64,000 bases of DNA, taken from assembly GCA_023512835.1 (NCBI GenBank), contig CM042089.1, positions 19,658,438 to 19,722,437 of the forward strand, in the 5' to 3' direction. The translations under genes and the position numbers were made by a program. Below the pieces are notes generated by a model. It was not told the DNA's origin. It searched no databases and saw nothing but the letters and a program-made list of their open reading frames with translations. The DNA is from Taxillus chinensis (lineage: Eukaryota; Streptophyta; Magnoliopsida; Santalales; Loranthaceae). Positions 1 to 12,026 of the stretch are shown here, one piece after another; position 1 is the first letter of the stretch; each line of letters starts with the position of its first letter.

Positions 1-100
1 ATACCATGGGTGTATTACCTATTAGCTGTACAAGTGAAAATGCAGGCATAAAAACATAAAAACTAACGTAGTAAAATGAGTTTCAACTTATATAAATTAC

Positions 101-133
101 CTCAATAGCATCTTTCACGATCGTGTGCTCCAT
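101..133 (-). CDS. Possible first coding exon of a gene running off the left edge
   Basis: On the minus strand a TTTGCAG acceptor-like site is followed by an ATG at 133 in a good context (AAAATGG), ten further in-frame codons (MEHTIVKDAIE) and a GTAATT donor at 100-95. The gene would continue beyond position 1. A possible 5' untranslated exon donor lies near 590. Eleven residues are too few to recognise a family, so this is only a splice-pattern inference and could be chance. Confidence 0.2.
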
Positions 134-429
134 TTTCCTTCAAATCACTGCAAAGTCAAAGAAAAAGGGAAAATTTAAGGAATGTGAAAATAAATTCAGG
201 CACAACCATATGCACTTGATAAAAAACAGGCACACACACAAAAAAAAAAAACACAAAACACAAAACAAAACAAAAGGAGGAATAAGGATGGCTGATGGGA
301 AAGAAACCCATTTATAAAAAACGAAGCATACGCTAAAAAAAACATATAAAACACAAAAAGGGTGCCTGCAGATTATACAAACACAGTCGCATGCCCATAT
401 AGGCCATAGCCCGCAGCGGCTAATAATTT

Positions 430-1600
430 TAAACCCACAAAAGGTAGATACTAAACGGGTATGACATAGAACAATTAGTGGAGCAACAAGTTTCTCAAAC
501 TAACCCATTAACGTGAGCCAACACAACTACTAACCTTAATTTATAGTTTGCAGCAAAAAAAACCAGAATCGAGCTTAAGAATAACAAATGAAGTGCTTAC
601 GAGAAAGACTACTTTAGCTCTGAAGCCAACTAGAAATTGGTTCCTCCAATTTGCCGTGTGTAAATGGGCAACAAAACAATTGGTGCTAGAGAGATTCATA
701 TAAGCCATACATGGGGTTGGCTGGAGTCAATGATAGAATAGTAGACGTGTAGACGTCAAAAACGTCGACAAATAATACCACGGTTGTAAATACGGCACCG
801 CAGAAACTCGTAAACTTGTTCAAAAGCAGAGCAATTATCATCCTCCCTCGTGAATTTGTTAGCCTGAAAATTTCTCATAATAATTTGGTTCAAAATAATG
901 TTAATGTGTTCTCAAAATAAATAAATGAATCCGAGTATTATTTAAAAAAAATAGGATTATTTTTAAAAATAATAAATTTGATGAATTTAAAATCATATAG
1001 ATATTTATCGGAAATTATAGTTTTTAAAAGTAATCCGTATTTTAAAAAAATAATCGAGACATATTTAATTTGTATTTTAATATCTCATTAATTGTTTGAC
1101 TATATAATTGAATTTCCTCATTTTAAATAGATATCAACAAATAATATTTTAATATAATTATTTTGACATAAACAAATAATAGTTTAAAATAATAAAAATA
1201 TTACAAGAAGTGTATTAACTGGGCACGAGCTATATTAATAACATGCATTGAAAATAATCTGCATTTATATATATTACACCCACAAAAGTAAATGTCAAAC
1301 GGGTATGCCATAAAACAATAAGTGGACTGGAGCAACACGTTTGTTTCTCATTAATGTCATCAACAACTTCATAATTTATTGCTTGCAGCTAAAACCAGAG
1401 AGGGTGTACTTGGATTCAACGAGTAATTAGTTACTATAATTTTTCATGCCCGTTTATAGGATGGGTGAATTCCAAAAAAAACATTACTGAAATATATATT
1501 GTTTCCTTGAGATAGCACAAAACCATTGGCGCTAAAGAAACTAGGACTGCTCTAGGCCATATGCTTCTAAGTTCTAACATACCACACCCTTAAAAGTGGA
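430..1600. repeat. Diverged direct duplication flanking an AT-rich MITE-like insert
   Basis: The stretch about 433-730 recurs at about 1275-1570 in the same orientation. Shared landmarks are 'cacaaaa..gta', 'aaacgggtatg.cata.aacaat.agtgg', 'agcaaca.gttt', 'gcagc.aaaacca' and 'caaaaccattgg.gcta'. The copies are diverged, with small indels. Between them (about 890-1180) lies an AT-rich block related to the MITE at 31497-31671. No coding potential is seen. Confidence 0.5.
890..1180. mobile_element. AT-rich MITE-like repeat
   Basis: This AT-rich stretch shares an ordered series of short motifs with 31497-31671: 'attattttt.aaaataat', 'tgaatttaaaat.at', 'atagtttttaaaa.taat' and 'gtattttaaaaa.ataat'. 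The ends are blurred and no clear target duplication is visible here, so the copy is old. It is non-coding. Confidence 0.4.
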
Positions 1601-1750
1601 AGTGTAAATGAAAATTGTATATTGTGGCTTTTCTAATTCCACTAGATTAGGAGTGTTCATCTAACCGGAAAACTGAACTCAATTTCTTTATCTCCTCTAA
1701 GTTTGTGTCATACTGCATTTGTATCTTGGCTAATTTAGATAAGGACAGAA

Positions 1751-2653
1751 CTTGCCTCTAACTTAGGTTGGAAGAAATTTCTTTAATCCAATGACGTGTC
1801 AACAGTTAAGGCCAACACATGTTAATTTTAAATTTTTACTTTAATTTGTTTCTCCCATTTTTTTCTCTTTGTGCCTTTCTCTCCTATGTAAGCCATTATA
1901 GCACTTTACTTTTAAAAAATATTATTCTTATGGCACATTAATTTTTTTTTCTCCCATTTTTCTCTCTCTTTTTCTGCGTTCGTGCCTCCTCTCCTCTGTC
2001 AGCCATTACAACACCTTAAGGGCATAGAGAGTCTCCTTGAGGGCGACGATGATGGCAGGCTTGGAGAGGTCGTCGGGGAAAGGTGGCGGAGATGATTAAC
2101 TGGAGGGAGCCAATGAACATAAAGGGCATGACTACCCAGAGGCGGCAGCCGGCAGTGGGCCACGAGGTTGTTGGGGTGGGAAAGGAGGGAGAGGGTCTTC
2201 GCCTCGCGGCGAAAGCCGTCAGAGCGATCGAAATCAATGGATTTGATGGCCATGAGAGTTGTAGGAATTTTTAAATTTTAATGTAATTTTCATTTTTAGA
2301 TAGGTTGTTAATTATTATTTTTTCAAAGGCCTGTAATGGCTGAGAAAAAAAAAAGAGAAATCGGGATGACCAAAATTTTCAAAGGCAGAATTAGTGAAGG
2401 CTACTCAAATGGCAATCAAAAAAGGAAAGTTCTGGGAGATAAGTTCTGAAATCAATAATCACAAACGAGGCTGCAATTAGAGCAATGATTTTTTAAAAGT
2501 AAAATACTATAATAGCTGAAAGAGGAGATAAAGGAACGGAAAAAGAAAATGAAAGAAAAAAAAATAAAGTAAAATTTAAAAATTAACATGTATCAACTGC
2601 CATTGGATTGAAGAAACTTCAAGAAACTTCATTCAATCTGGATTAGAGGCAAG
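1751..2653. mobile_element. Pack-MULE-like element with long terminal inverted repeats
   Basis: The left end reads cttgcctctaa and continues through 'aatccaatg', 'aacatgttaattt', 'aaattttactttaatt', 'tctcctatgtaagccattatag'-like sequence. The reverse complement of the right end begins cttgcctctaa and carries the same motifs in order (aatccaatgg, acatgttaattt, aaattttacttta, agctattatag). Both arms also contain a second copy of the 'ctcccatttttctctc..cagccattaca' module, so the arms are 200-300 bp. Between them lies a GC-rich gene fragment (2004-2262). Long inverted arms around a captured exon fit a Pack-MULE. I could not identify a 9-11 bp target duplication, so the superfamily is inferred. 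Confidence 0.6.
2004..2262 (-). pseudogene. STE20/BLUS1-type protein kinase N-lobe fragment
   Basis: Read on the minus strand the segment encodes kinase N-lobe blocks in order. AIKSIDFDRSDGFRREAKTL followed by LSLLSHPN corresponds to the VAIK lysine strand, the alpha-C helix and the HPN turn. RLWVVMPFMFIGSL corresponds to the hinge region, and KPAIIVALKETLYALKVL to the alpha-D/alpha-E region. The blocks are in different frames: at least two frameshifts separate them, and the fragment stops before the catalytic HRD loop. This order is typical of plant germinal-centre-like STE20 kinases. It sits between the arms of a Pack-MULE-like element, so it is best read as a captured, non-functional fragment. 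Confidence 0.7.
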
Positions 2654-2888
2654 CTTTTTCTTTTAAATAATGATATTGGTGATGAAAAAAGAAAATAATA
2701 ATTATAAATGAAATTCAGGGAGAGTTGGGTTTTTGTTTTTTTAAAAAAAATTGTATGCGAGGTTAATTTTTTCAATAATTGATATTTGAATGCACAAGTC
2801 TGTAGCAGACAGGAAAAAATTTAAAAAATAAAAAACACGTCGTCACCACGAAAATCGTTGCTATTGCGATTCTGGTTTTGATAATTTG

Positions 2889-2929
2889 TATATATATATA
2901 TGTGTGTGTGTGTATATATATATATATAA
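2889..2929. repeat. Compound (TA)n(TG)n(TA)n microsatellite
   Basis: Alternating ta, tg and ta dinucleotides form an uninterrupted simple repeat in intergenic DNA. No gene overlaps it. Confidence 0.9.
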
Positions 2930-3406
2930 TGCTATAGAGGGACGAAATACAATGAACATATGCGATCACTTGATCAAATGGTTTAAATGACAACTGTAGC
3001 ACATCAAATGAATAATTAAATAAAACTATAATTTAAATCATCCAATGAAAATCAAACGACTTATACTCATTGCATTATTTTTCTCATATATATATGAGAT
3101 TGGTAAATAAAAAAACTTAATATAATCAGAAACTCTGATCGCACTTTAAATATACCATTAAATAAAAATACAATTTTAACTATTCAATCATGATCAAATT
3201 GCAACTGCACTGGCTGCTCTTTTTTTATTATTATTAGCACTCATATTAGAATTATATATATATACCATGGCACAATAAAAAATATAATTAGTTATAAGAC
3301 ATCAAGTTTTGGTGATCTTAAATTCCCCTTGAAATGGGTTTTCAACTTGCCCGCCATGCTACATACAAATCATTTCATCAGTCACCAAAATGCCGGCGCA
3401 ACATCT

Positions 3407-6400
3407 TCAACTGAATGGGTCCTCTGTGTTGTCGTTGGAATCTCCAACAGCATCCTCAGAAGTGTCGCTGCTGGCATTGAAAGTCAGTACCAGCTCCATG
3501 AGTTCCTGCTCATCCCGTGAAATCTCAGCAACGTGTTCCTGATTCCGCCTTTGCAGTGAGAAATATTGCAAGATCAGGTCCTCCGGTGTAGACAGACAGT
3601 ACAGGCAGTTCCTTGCCCTCGGTTTCCACTGGAGACCAATATTGGAAAATTATAAAAATATCAATATTAGCATCGTGTTTTAGCATTATCACCAACACCA
3701 AGAAAATTAACACCATAGCCACCGTTGTCATTGTGTGTACTGTGACCATCATTATTTTGGCAGGTCAATCGTAACTGTCGTCATCATCATCATCATCCTC
3801 ATCATCATCCTCATCATCATCGTCGTCCTCATCAGAATCTTCCTCGGATTCACCATCACAGAAATAATAATCAAAGCTATACGGTTGCTTTTTCAAACAA
3901 GTAACAACAGAGAAATTAGAATTTCCTCTGCTGCAATTCTAGATTCAATCACGGGCACAGCAGCCCAGTCTAACAAAATAAGTATAAAAAATATATATAG
4001 GTGGCCAATGGGAAAAAGGATGATGAGAATAATATAATGATGAGAACTACACGAGTATGACATCTATTGCAGGGAAAAAAAAAATCTCAAGTTTCTCCAG
4101 ATTTTATAATAACATGGTTCTAACAGCAGAGAAAAAAATGATACAGTTGACTGGGACACAACTTCTTGCTTAGCTGGTAAAGAGTTGACACAAAATGGAA
4201 ATAAATACACAACTAATTTATGAAAAATTGCTAGCAATTCATCTCTGTCAGGAACTCGCATAAATGTAAAAATATAATGATTGCTCACATATATTAAACC
4301 AAGTTAATTGAGGGTCAACAAAATTTAATGACTAAAAATGATTATGTTGTCGATATCAATTTTTGCATGGCTAACCTAAAAGAAGCATGAAACCTTTTCT
4401 TATATAGTCAAATACTCTGTTGGTAAATGCTCAATGACCGTAATTTAATCATCACAAGTGTTTGCACCCTTCACGTTGCTCTACAACTTCTCCGATAAAA
4501 AATCGCCATATTAGCAGCACAGAAGAGTCATTCGGCCTTAAAACATTATTATCTTGTTCCATGTACTCAGCTCGAAATCTAATGTCAGTCATATTTAACA
4601 ACGCCTCCCGCCCCCCGCACAATATTTCTACTTCAAAACTTCAGCAAAATATCCAGAAATTAAATTTTATTAGCAATAAAAAGTCACTCAAGATTTCCTA
4701 TTGTTTTGCTAAAATTATTTTCTATCCCATCCTTGTGCATGAGTCTTCACTTATTCCATTGATAAGCAAATGGTGGTGATCCCAGAAAATAATATTGGCT
4801 TACACCTGGAGATCGACAAAACCATGCAGCAACCACCAGTGACAGAACAGTCATGTCCATTTAATTTTAAATAAATACATTGCGTCATGCCATACATTAT
4901 TATTTATCAAATTTTAAGAATAAATTTGGAAACATGACCAGTAGAGATTAAAATTTAAGAGCAGAGGAACAGGGAACAGGGAACAAAGCCAAACCAGCCA
5001 TAAGTTTCTTTTCCAAACTAAAGGACAAAGAATAGAGAGATTTTATACCGAGGCACTAACATCAATACTTAATCGAAAGTTAAAAACAAAGCATACCTTT
5101 TCAATATTTTTAGGCAGAGTGGCTTTGTTCACCGCCATTGGTATCCATATTTTGATGTCCTTTTCAATTCCACTGCTTGCAAGTACAGCAGTATGTGGAT
5201 GAGACTCAATACAGTTTACAACATGTTTATCTGCATCCATAACACGAATGAGCTCTCCATCCTTCTTCCTCCAAATAAATATTCTGCCACAGTCCGATCC
5301 ACTCACTACATACTCAGATCTAGGACCAAAAAAGCTAACACCCTTCACCGTGTCACAATTCTGGTGCCACTTATAAACTTGGGGACCGCTTGCTCTATTG
5401 ATGTCTACGCTTGATGGAAACCCGGATGTCTCTCCAACAGTGTTTATGCTTAATGAAGATCCAGAGAGATCCCCAGATTCCATTGCATCATCATCAATTG
5501 GTGGATTGGAACCCAAACCCATGTCCTTTTGGAAAAGGTATATACACTCATCATTGTAAGACACAAGAAGCTCACTCTGCTCGGAGAAGGCCAATCCAGA
5601 TATTACAGCTGGACCAGCACCAATCAAATGTTTTGGGCAAAAGTAATCAACAGGTTGATCAAAATCTGTTGTTGCGTCCCATTTATACTTGCGGATGTCA
5701 TAAAGTCGAGTATATTCATCGGACCCCGCAACCGCAAAAAGATTTGGACTCCTTGGATCTATTGCAATTGCATTTAGATGAACGATGTTGATTGGTTTAT
5801 GACTGCTACCATCATCATGTGCATGGCATGTAAAAACTTTTCTGGTTGCGTTTGTCCTCAGGTCAAACTATTTTAAAAAAATCAAGGAATAAGGAAGTCA
5901 ATGAGCATGACAAAGTGCATCATGATGGGATTTAACATTAGCTCAGCCACATCCATGGGACCAGCGACTAATTAACAACAAAATATAGATTTTGTACTTT
6001 TACAAATACTATCAATGAAAATCACTGGGCTGATAGTCAACGGGAATTTGATTTTGCACATAAACAACAATATAATCTGATAAGCATCAAATGAGCAGAA
6101 ACTGCCCACACATAATCAAACATGTTTTTACTATAAAACATTATATTTTTTCAAGGGGATGCTACAACAATTGACTAGAAAACTATAGTATTTCAAAATG
6201 TCAATGGAGAATGTTAACTTACATGCCGAACCAACCCATCTTCACCACAGGTATAAAATATATATGGGCTTCCAGGCTCAATAGCCAACTTGTGTGCTCG
6301 CCCCTTGTGCCTGCCTAGCAATTCAGTCTCCACTTGCCCACCATTTAGAATCTGTGCCCTTCTCACCTAGATTGGAACAAGGTTCTGATAATTAAAAAAA

Positions 6401-8294
6401 TCATCATATAATGATAATCTAATTGCGGGACAAGATGAGATGTTAGCCGATTCTAGAATAGAAATAAACATTAAAATAAGATTCTCACTGATATTATAGG
6501 AATGCAAAAATACTGTCAAACTGGCCAAACCAGATTTCCAAGCCCATTAACTTATGCTAACTACAAATCATTCTGAATTCAGTGCAACATTCTTTCTAGA
6601 ATAAGAGAATATCAGCCTGTGTAGCCCTGATCAGAGGCTGAGTACCCAGAACCCAGCTCTAGCAAACTAAACCACTACCCCAAAAGGTAGTATGTTTGCC
6701 CTTGGGCCAGAATTTAGTCAGTTCAAACGTCAGGGTGGAAAGAACATCAGCCCATGATTCGGGCTCTGGCTGATACAGTGATACCATATGGCATGGATTT
6801 TCTTAGTGTCATTTTATAATGATTGACTCCATCCCTTGAATATTTAAAAGCTTAACTTGGTAATGGCCCAAGCAAAGCCAAAAAACATAACTTTTGTACA
6901 GGAGACCTACCTAAGGAAATCCAACACTAGACAAATCTCAAATTTCTAAACAAGTGCAGAAAGATGCCACCATGTTGCACACACATTTGTTAAAAATACC
7001 TGACCATCTGCAGCACAGGTAACAATGGTTTGATCATCAGTGTATGGCATAATCTTTGCTTGAAATACATTGTTATGATGACCTGAATGGAATGATAGCT
7101 TTACATTTCCGGTTTGCCAATCCCACAGTATAACTCGCCTGTCATCAGAGCCTGACACAACAATATCACCATCTGCATTAAAGCTTACTGCGTTTACACA
7201 GCCTCTATGCTTCTCCAACTTCCTATAGATCTCAAATCGGAGCACAAGATCCTATACAAGAGTGGTGTCAATTACAACTCTTTAGAAAAGATGCACTGAG
7301 GTAACTAATATTTAAAATTGGCAATTCTATTTGAAGAGAACCTTAAAAAAAGAGTTGTAGAATTGAGTGTTAGTTTGCATCATCGTCATAAATTATTGGG
7401 AAGCGAAGTGTGCTACTGCAGAACTGTGATTGAGATAGATCGATTATCACATAAAATCTTTATTTTTAAAAATACTCTTGAAATATTCAAAATGATGCCC
7501 CCTGATGATATCTTTATAATGGGAATGAATCATAAACAAAAACATTTAAGACAACTGTAGAATATGAAAACATTGGGAAGGAAATATTGCCTGTAATATA
7601 TAAGAAATTTTATCAAACTCCCCCATTAAACGATGGGATTGGAACTCACTATGATTGAAATTTAAAGAACACATGAAAAACTGGGAACAAAACCTTTGCA
7701 GGATTCAAGCCCACCTTCTCCAATCAAATTAATTAATTTCCATAAGTCAGGTTTTTTCTAGTTGGGGTAACTACAATGGGAGGATGGTGGTGACAGGGGC
7801 AAACAATGACCAAAAGGCAAGTGATGAAAAAAGGGAACGATGCAATACGGCATTGGGCAGTGGGCAGCATAAGGTACAATTGTACAGAGACTATTCCTTC
7901 AAAACTGCAGAGTTCATATTTGAAGAACTGCTGTTGTGAGCTTAGATGCTTAAAAATATGCATAATTGACAATAGTGATGAGGAATATGTAAAACATGCA
8001 TTTTGTATTTAAAAAAAAAAACAATCATCCAAAAGGACAGAGATTTGGGAATAACATTGCATTGAAAACAGTAGTTATAATTTGACTTCTTAAGAAATGT
8101 TGCATGATACATGCCAAACAAAATATGGAATCAAAAAGTTGCAACAATCCATAACATGCATTGTGAGTAATGAGAATAAATACCTCAGCAACACCAAGAC
8201 GATGAGCATACTTCCTAGTGGAGAGCTCACCAATCTCCCGATTCCAAATATCAACTGTGGCCTTTTCAAGACAAGTTTTGTCCTTCCTTCTCAT
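3407..8294 (-). CDS. DCAF8-like WD40 protein (CUL4-DDB1 substrate receptor)
   Basis: Coding exons, minus strand: 8184-8294, 7000-7251, 6223-6366, 5097-5867, then 3407-3628. All junctions are GT-AG and in phase, giving 499 residues. The start is ATG at 8294 (MRRKDKT), matching where plant relatives begin. Residues about 38-121 hold the first WD40 repeats (HRGCVNAVSFNADGDI, SGSDDRRVILWDW). Exon 4 carries later repeats, including AVAGSDEYTRLYDIRKY, whose YDIR ending resembles the DDB1-binding DWD box. The family delivers substrates to CUL4-DDB1 ubiquitin ligases; the substrate here is unknown. The tail has the family-like STPEDLILQYFSLQRR and LVLTFNASSD blocks. A separate acidic exon (3765-3887) lies in the last intron and offers a different C-terminus. 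A likely 5'-untranslated exon ends at a donor near 9536, with a TATA-like run at 9594-9607. Gene identity is strong; the ortholog name is less certain. Confidence 0.9.
3765..3887 (-). CDS. Alternative acidic C-terminal exon of the DCAF8-like gene
   Basis: Behind an acceptor (GAAAAAG) at 3888-3889 the frame of exon 4 continues as QPYSFDYYFCDGE and then an unbroken Asp/Glu tract ending DDDSYD and a TGA at 3767-3765. Using this exon as the terminal exon gives a protein of about 466 residues with a strongly acidic tail. Splicing it instead to the last exon (3628) via a GT at 3775 would put that exon out of frame, so the two tails look mutually exclusive. Acidic tails are common in DCAF8 relatives, which supports this exon being real. 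Confidence 0.6.
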   Translation of the reverse strand, partial: QPYSFDYYFCDGESEEDSDEDDDDDEDDDEDDDDDDDSYD

Positions 8295-8347
8295 CCTATT
8301 AGTAAGATTCATAAACAGTTTCAATGTCCTTGTGCCATCTGTATAGC

Positions 8348-8349
<2 letters not shown>

Positions 8350-8387
<38 letters not shown>
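8350..8387. repeat. (AT)19 microsatellite in the DCAF8-like 5' intron
   Basis: An uninterrupted AT dinucleotide run lies just upstream of the first coding exon of the minus-strand gene, next to a probable splice acceptor at about 8339. A length-variable marker is likely. Confidence 0.95.
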
Positions 8388-8390
<3 letters not shown>

Positions 8391-9593
8391 TGCAGACATT
8401 TGTCAATGGCTATTCTAGGGGGGGACAATAATTATTGAAAACCAAAAAACCAAACCGAGCCAAACTTTTTTTTTTTTTGTTTTCAGATTCAGATTGAAAA
8501 TATTACAATTCAACACGAACTCTAACAAAATTTAAAAAATAGAATACAAAAATCAAAACTTTTACCAAACATGCCCTATAAATATGGTATTCCAGTTTTG
8601 GTTTCAAGAGCATGAAAAGACGATCGGTTTCCACTCAATAAAAAGCCAAAAGTTTGGCCCATAAACACTAGGGCCACAGCAAAGCGATCTTCAGCTCTCT
8701 AGTTAACACCTAGTTTATATAAATTTTGGTTCCATTTCAGCTTGAATTTCTGTAATCTGAAAACCCAAAAAAACAAAACTGAATTGATAAATACAGTATG
8801 GTATCCCGAATGACTCACCCCTAGACATTCCTATCATCATCAACTTTAGTAGCAAGTAAAACTCTCATTTGGACACAAGCCTTAATTTAATATTTACTTG
8901 GCCGGAAAGGCAAATGAGATCTAGGAAACCTGGCAATCAGCATGGAATTGAGATCTACAAAACATTCAATAGGAAATAGGACTATGTTACAAGGCACTTA
9001 AATAACAAAAATGTGGGTTTTTGTGCATATTCAGGTATCGAGCTTGCGTACTTTCACAGGATGTTTCCCTAATAAAAACGTAAAACTGAAAATAAACGAA
9101 CACTCTCCAGCTAGTTGGACCATGGTATATAAACTGAAGGATCCAATCCGGGTACAAAATAACAGTACTAATTTCGAAGGGCCGCTACCGGGGAGAACAA
9201 GATCAACAGACAATGGCAAACAAATATTACCCACTTCAATGTTTCACAGATATCTGTAAGGATGTTTTCCGCACCACGTTTAGTCAATTTGAGTTATGTT
9301 TATGAATCAATTTTCGGACAACCTTTTGATCGACGCCATCGAATGTGGCATCAACAAAACAGAAATTTACAGACCCATCCGACAGGAATCGATTTGACGT
9401 TCAAAAATAAGAATAAATCATGAAAAACAGCATAGACCCCCGAAATTCAAAAAAAAAAAAAAAAAAAAACACGTACACGCTACACCCACTGCAGCTAAGA
9501 AAAATCATAGTTGAATTGGGTGTAAGTGGATATACCTGATCAGTGGACCACTGGGGAATTGATTGGGAATCATTGGTAAGGCATTCGGGGAAA

Positions 9594-9607
9594 ATATATA
9601 TATATAT
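9594..9607 (-). promoter_or_regulatory. TATA-like promoter element of the DCAF8-like gene
   Basis: On the minus strand a TATATATATATA run at 9594-9607 precedes a short segment ending in a good splice donor (CAG/GTATAT at 9536-9535), a likely non-coding first exon. Placement is by spacing only and no transcript start is known. Confidence 0.35.
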
Positions 9608-9649
9608 ACAAATCGAAGCTGTTTACGCCAACTCCTTGAATCCGATCGT

Positions 9650-10450
9650 GTCTCCCTCTCTCAGCAGTGATCGCGGACAATTGTTGGTTAGCCTCTAGCT
9701 TCTCTGGCTAAGCCCGGATTTAATTTCTTTATTTGATTTGTGAAGGATTTTAAATTATTATTAGAATATTTATTTATCTCTTTTTTTATACTTTTAATAA
9801 TAAAAATAATAATATAAAATATAATTTTTTATAAAATATGATGATTAACAAAATCTATTACGAGTTAAAGTCGAGCCGGCAAACCAAACTTAATTAAATT
9901 TGAACCAAACTTATATACGGTAAATGAGTTGAATTTGTTTACGAGCACCTCAATTAATTTAAAAGTATCTAGTTTAAATAAATTTATATTAATTATATAT
10001 TTTAAATAATAATTTATATTTTTTATTTGTTGATTTAAGAATTTATACTATATAATTATTAATATATAAAAATAAAAAAATAAGTGGTATGTATATATTA
10101 TAGTTCACAAATATAATAATATTACATATATTATATGCTAATATATAATATTATAACTAACATTTTATAAACCATAACACTCTATTATTAGTTAATTGTA
10201 TTTACATTAAATTAATAATTAATAACATAACTTATGTAATTGAACGAGTCAAACTTATATAGTAATTGAGATAAATTTGTACAGTAACAAGTGAGCTTGT
10301 ACAGTATCGAGCACGAATCAAACTTAAGTCGGATGAAATGTCAAATGTGTCAGCTCATTTACAACATAAATATTTGTATAAAGAATAAAAAATAGTTTAA
10401 ATTTATAAACTATAGAATCCACTTGGGAAGCTACTACTATTACTATTCTT
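9650..10450. other. AT-rich intergenic DNA, possible old repeat
   Basis: No gene is visible. The segment about 9855-10345 is bounded by related motifs ('gtcgagcc..caaaccaaactta' near the left, 'acgagtcaaactta' and 'atcgagcacgaatcaaacttaag' near the right) around very AT-rich sequence, which suggests a decayed transposon. Boundaries cannot be fixed. Confidence 0.3.
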
Positions 10451-10452
10451 AG

Positions 10453-10738
10453 GTAGGGATGATAATGGGTCGAGTCTGGCTTGGGTATTATCCGACCCAA
10501 ACCTAACCCAATTTTGTATAGTTTGTCCCAAACCCGGTTTGCCCTAGTGGTTTGGGTAGTTTGGGTTGAGTCAAGACGGGGTAGGACAAATGTTTTGCCT
10601 TCATTTATTTAAAAATATCCGATCAAGGCGAGCAAGACTTGGGACTGACCTGATGGCTTGTCATGGTAGATCAAATCAAGGCGGAGTGGCCCGAGTCGGG
10701 GCGAATCAGGGAGGGGTAGGTAATATGGTCATCCCTAC
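10453..10738. mobile_element. MITE with GTAGGGATGA terminal inverted repeats
   Basis: The left end gtagggatgataatggg and the right end (reverse complement gtagggatgaccatatta) are inverted repeats. The interior is rich in 'gggtttgggt', 'gacccaaaccta' and 'gggtaggg' motifs, typical of small plant hAT-type MITEs. The flanks share tcttag directly outside both ends, a probable target duplication (6 bp exact, up to 8 bp imperfect). It is non-coding. Confidence 0.65.
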
Positions 10739-12020
10739 TCTTAGATCAATTTTGGTATACAAAAAAATAAATCAAATTTTATTCATTTCCCGTGTTTGGT
10801 ATGTAAATAAGAATGAAATCAACAATTCTCATAAGAATATTATGCTCTTAATTAAAGGTAAATTGATTCATTCATATCTTAAGAATATTTTATTTACCCT
10901 TTATGTTTTTTAAGCTCGTGTCTCACTATATATTTGTGTACATACTAGGCAAGACTCAATGCAGGCGAACATGACTGTCGGTAGCGATGCTCTAATAGTC
11001 AATATGTGAATTGGGCAGTCGAGGGTGACCGAGGAGTTAGCCATCATGTTGAGAACCACTAACGATTCGCATGTGTGGGTGATCTCGTGGATTCGGATGG
11101 TAGCAAAAATGGTGGCAGTATCAAAGCGACAGAGGTAGACATTGACACCACCATGGGAAACTCCACCCATTGACGTGAAAAATAGGAAGGGGTTTGGGAG
11201 CTTGTCAACAGGAACCGCAATGAATGTTATCATGAATGTGATTAAGATTGTATAGGTAGCAACAACTTAGAAAATGACCAATGCGAATCAAGTGACTTGC
11301 CATATGTTCTTTGGATCTATTTGTTATTGTCGCTATCACCCCTCATCGATGTGGTTATTGTCGCGGTCATTGCTATCTCTTGTTGATGTTGTCGTAGTGC
11401 CTATTGATTTTTCTGGTGCTGAGCATCCAAAGTCAATATATGAGAGGGGAGGAGGTTGATTGATGGATTGATTATTTCTATTCATCAGATTGGTGTAAGA
11501 TTTTGCGTCAAAAGCACTACTAAATATTGAGGGTGGAGAAAGAGACTATTATAATGTAGCTGTGACAAAAGCAACTAAATAATGATCTGGTTTTTTAAAA
11601 ATTTATTATTATTTTTAATATATTAAATAACAATATGTTTATTTAAGTAAATACATAAAATAACAAACTCATTACTTTATCTATCAAATAAATAAATACA
11701 CTGCTAAATTTTGATTCCTATATCAATATAATTTACATGTTGATTTTATTTCCTCCAATTTTATTTTTGTATACCATTATTAGGCTTTTTCACATATAAC
11801 CTCATTTTATATAAAAAAAATATAAACGCCATGAAAGAATATTTTATTATTAATTTTTTTTTACTATTAAATATTAAAAGAAACATAATTTTAAAATTAA
11901 ATAGATAAATATATACTATTTATTAATTAACATAGATTAAATAAATAATTTAAAATAATTATATAAACTATTATTAAGTGATATCTAATAAGTAATATAT
12001 ATTTTCATATAATCATATTA
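10739..12020. other. Intergenic DNA, no recognisable gene
   Basis: A moderately GC-rich island at about 10910-11460 has open frames on both strands (for example 107 codons, minus, 10910-11233), but no family match, splice context or codon pattern convinces me. It could be another decayed captured gene fragment. The rest is AT-rich and featureless. Confidence 0.4.
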
Positions 12021-12026
12021 AATGTG

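Noticed and set aside
6600..6800. tRNA-derived SINE in a DCAF8 intron
   Set aside because: A 'ggttctggg' box-B-like motif is present on the minus strand, but no proper A box, length or tail could be established.
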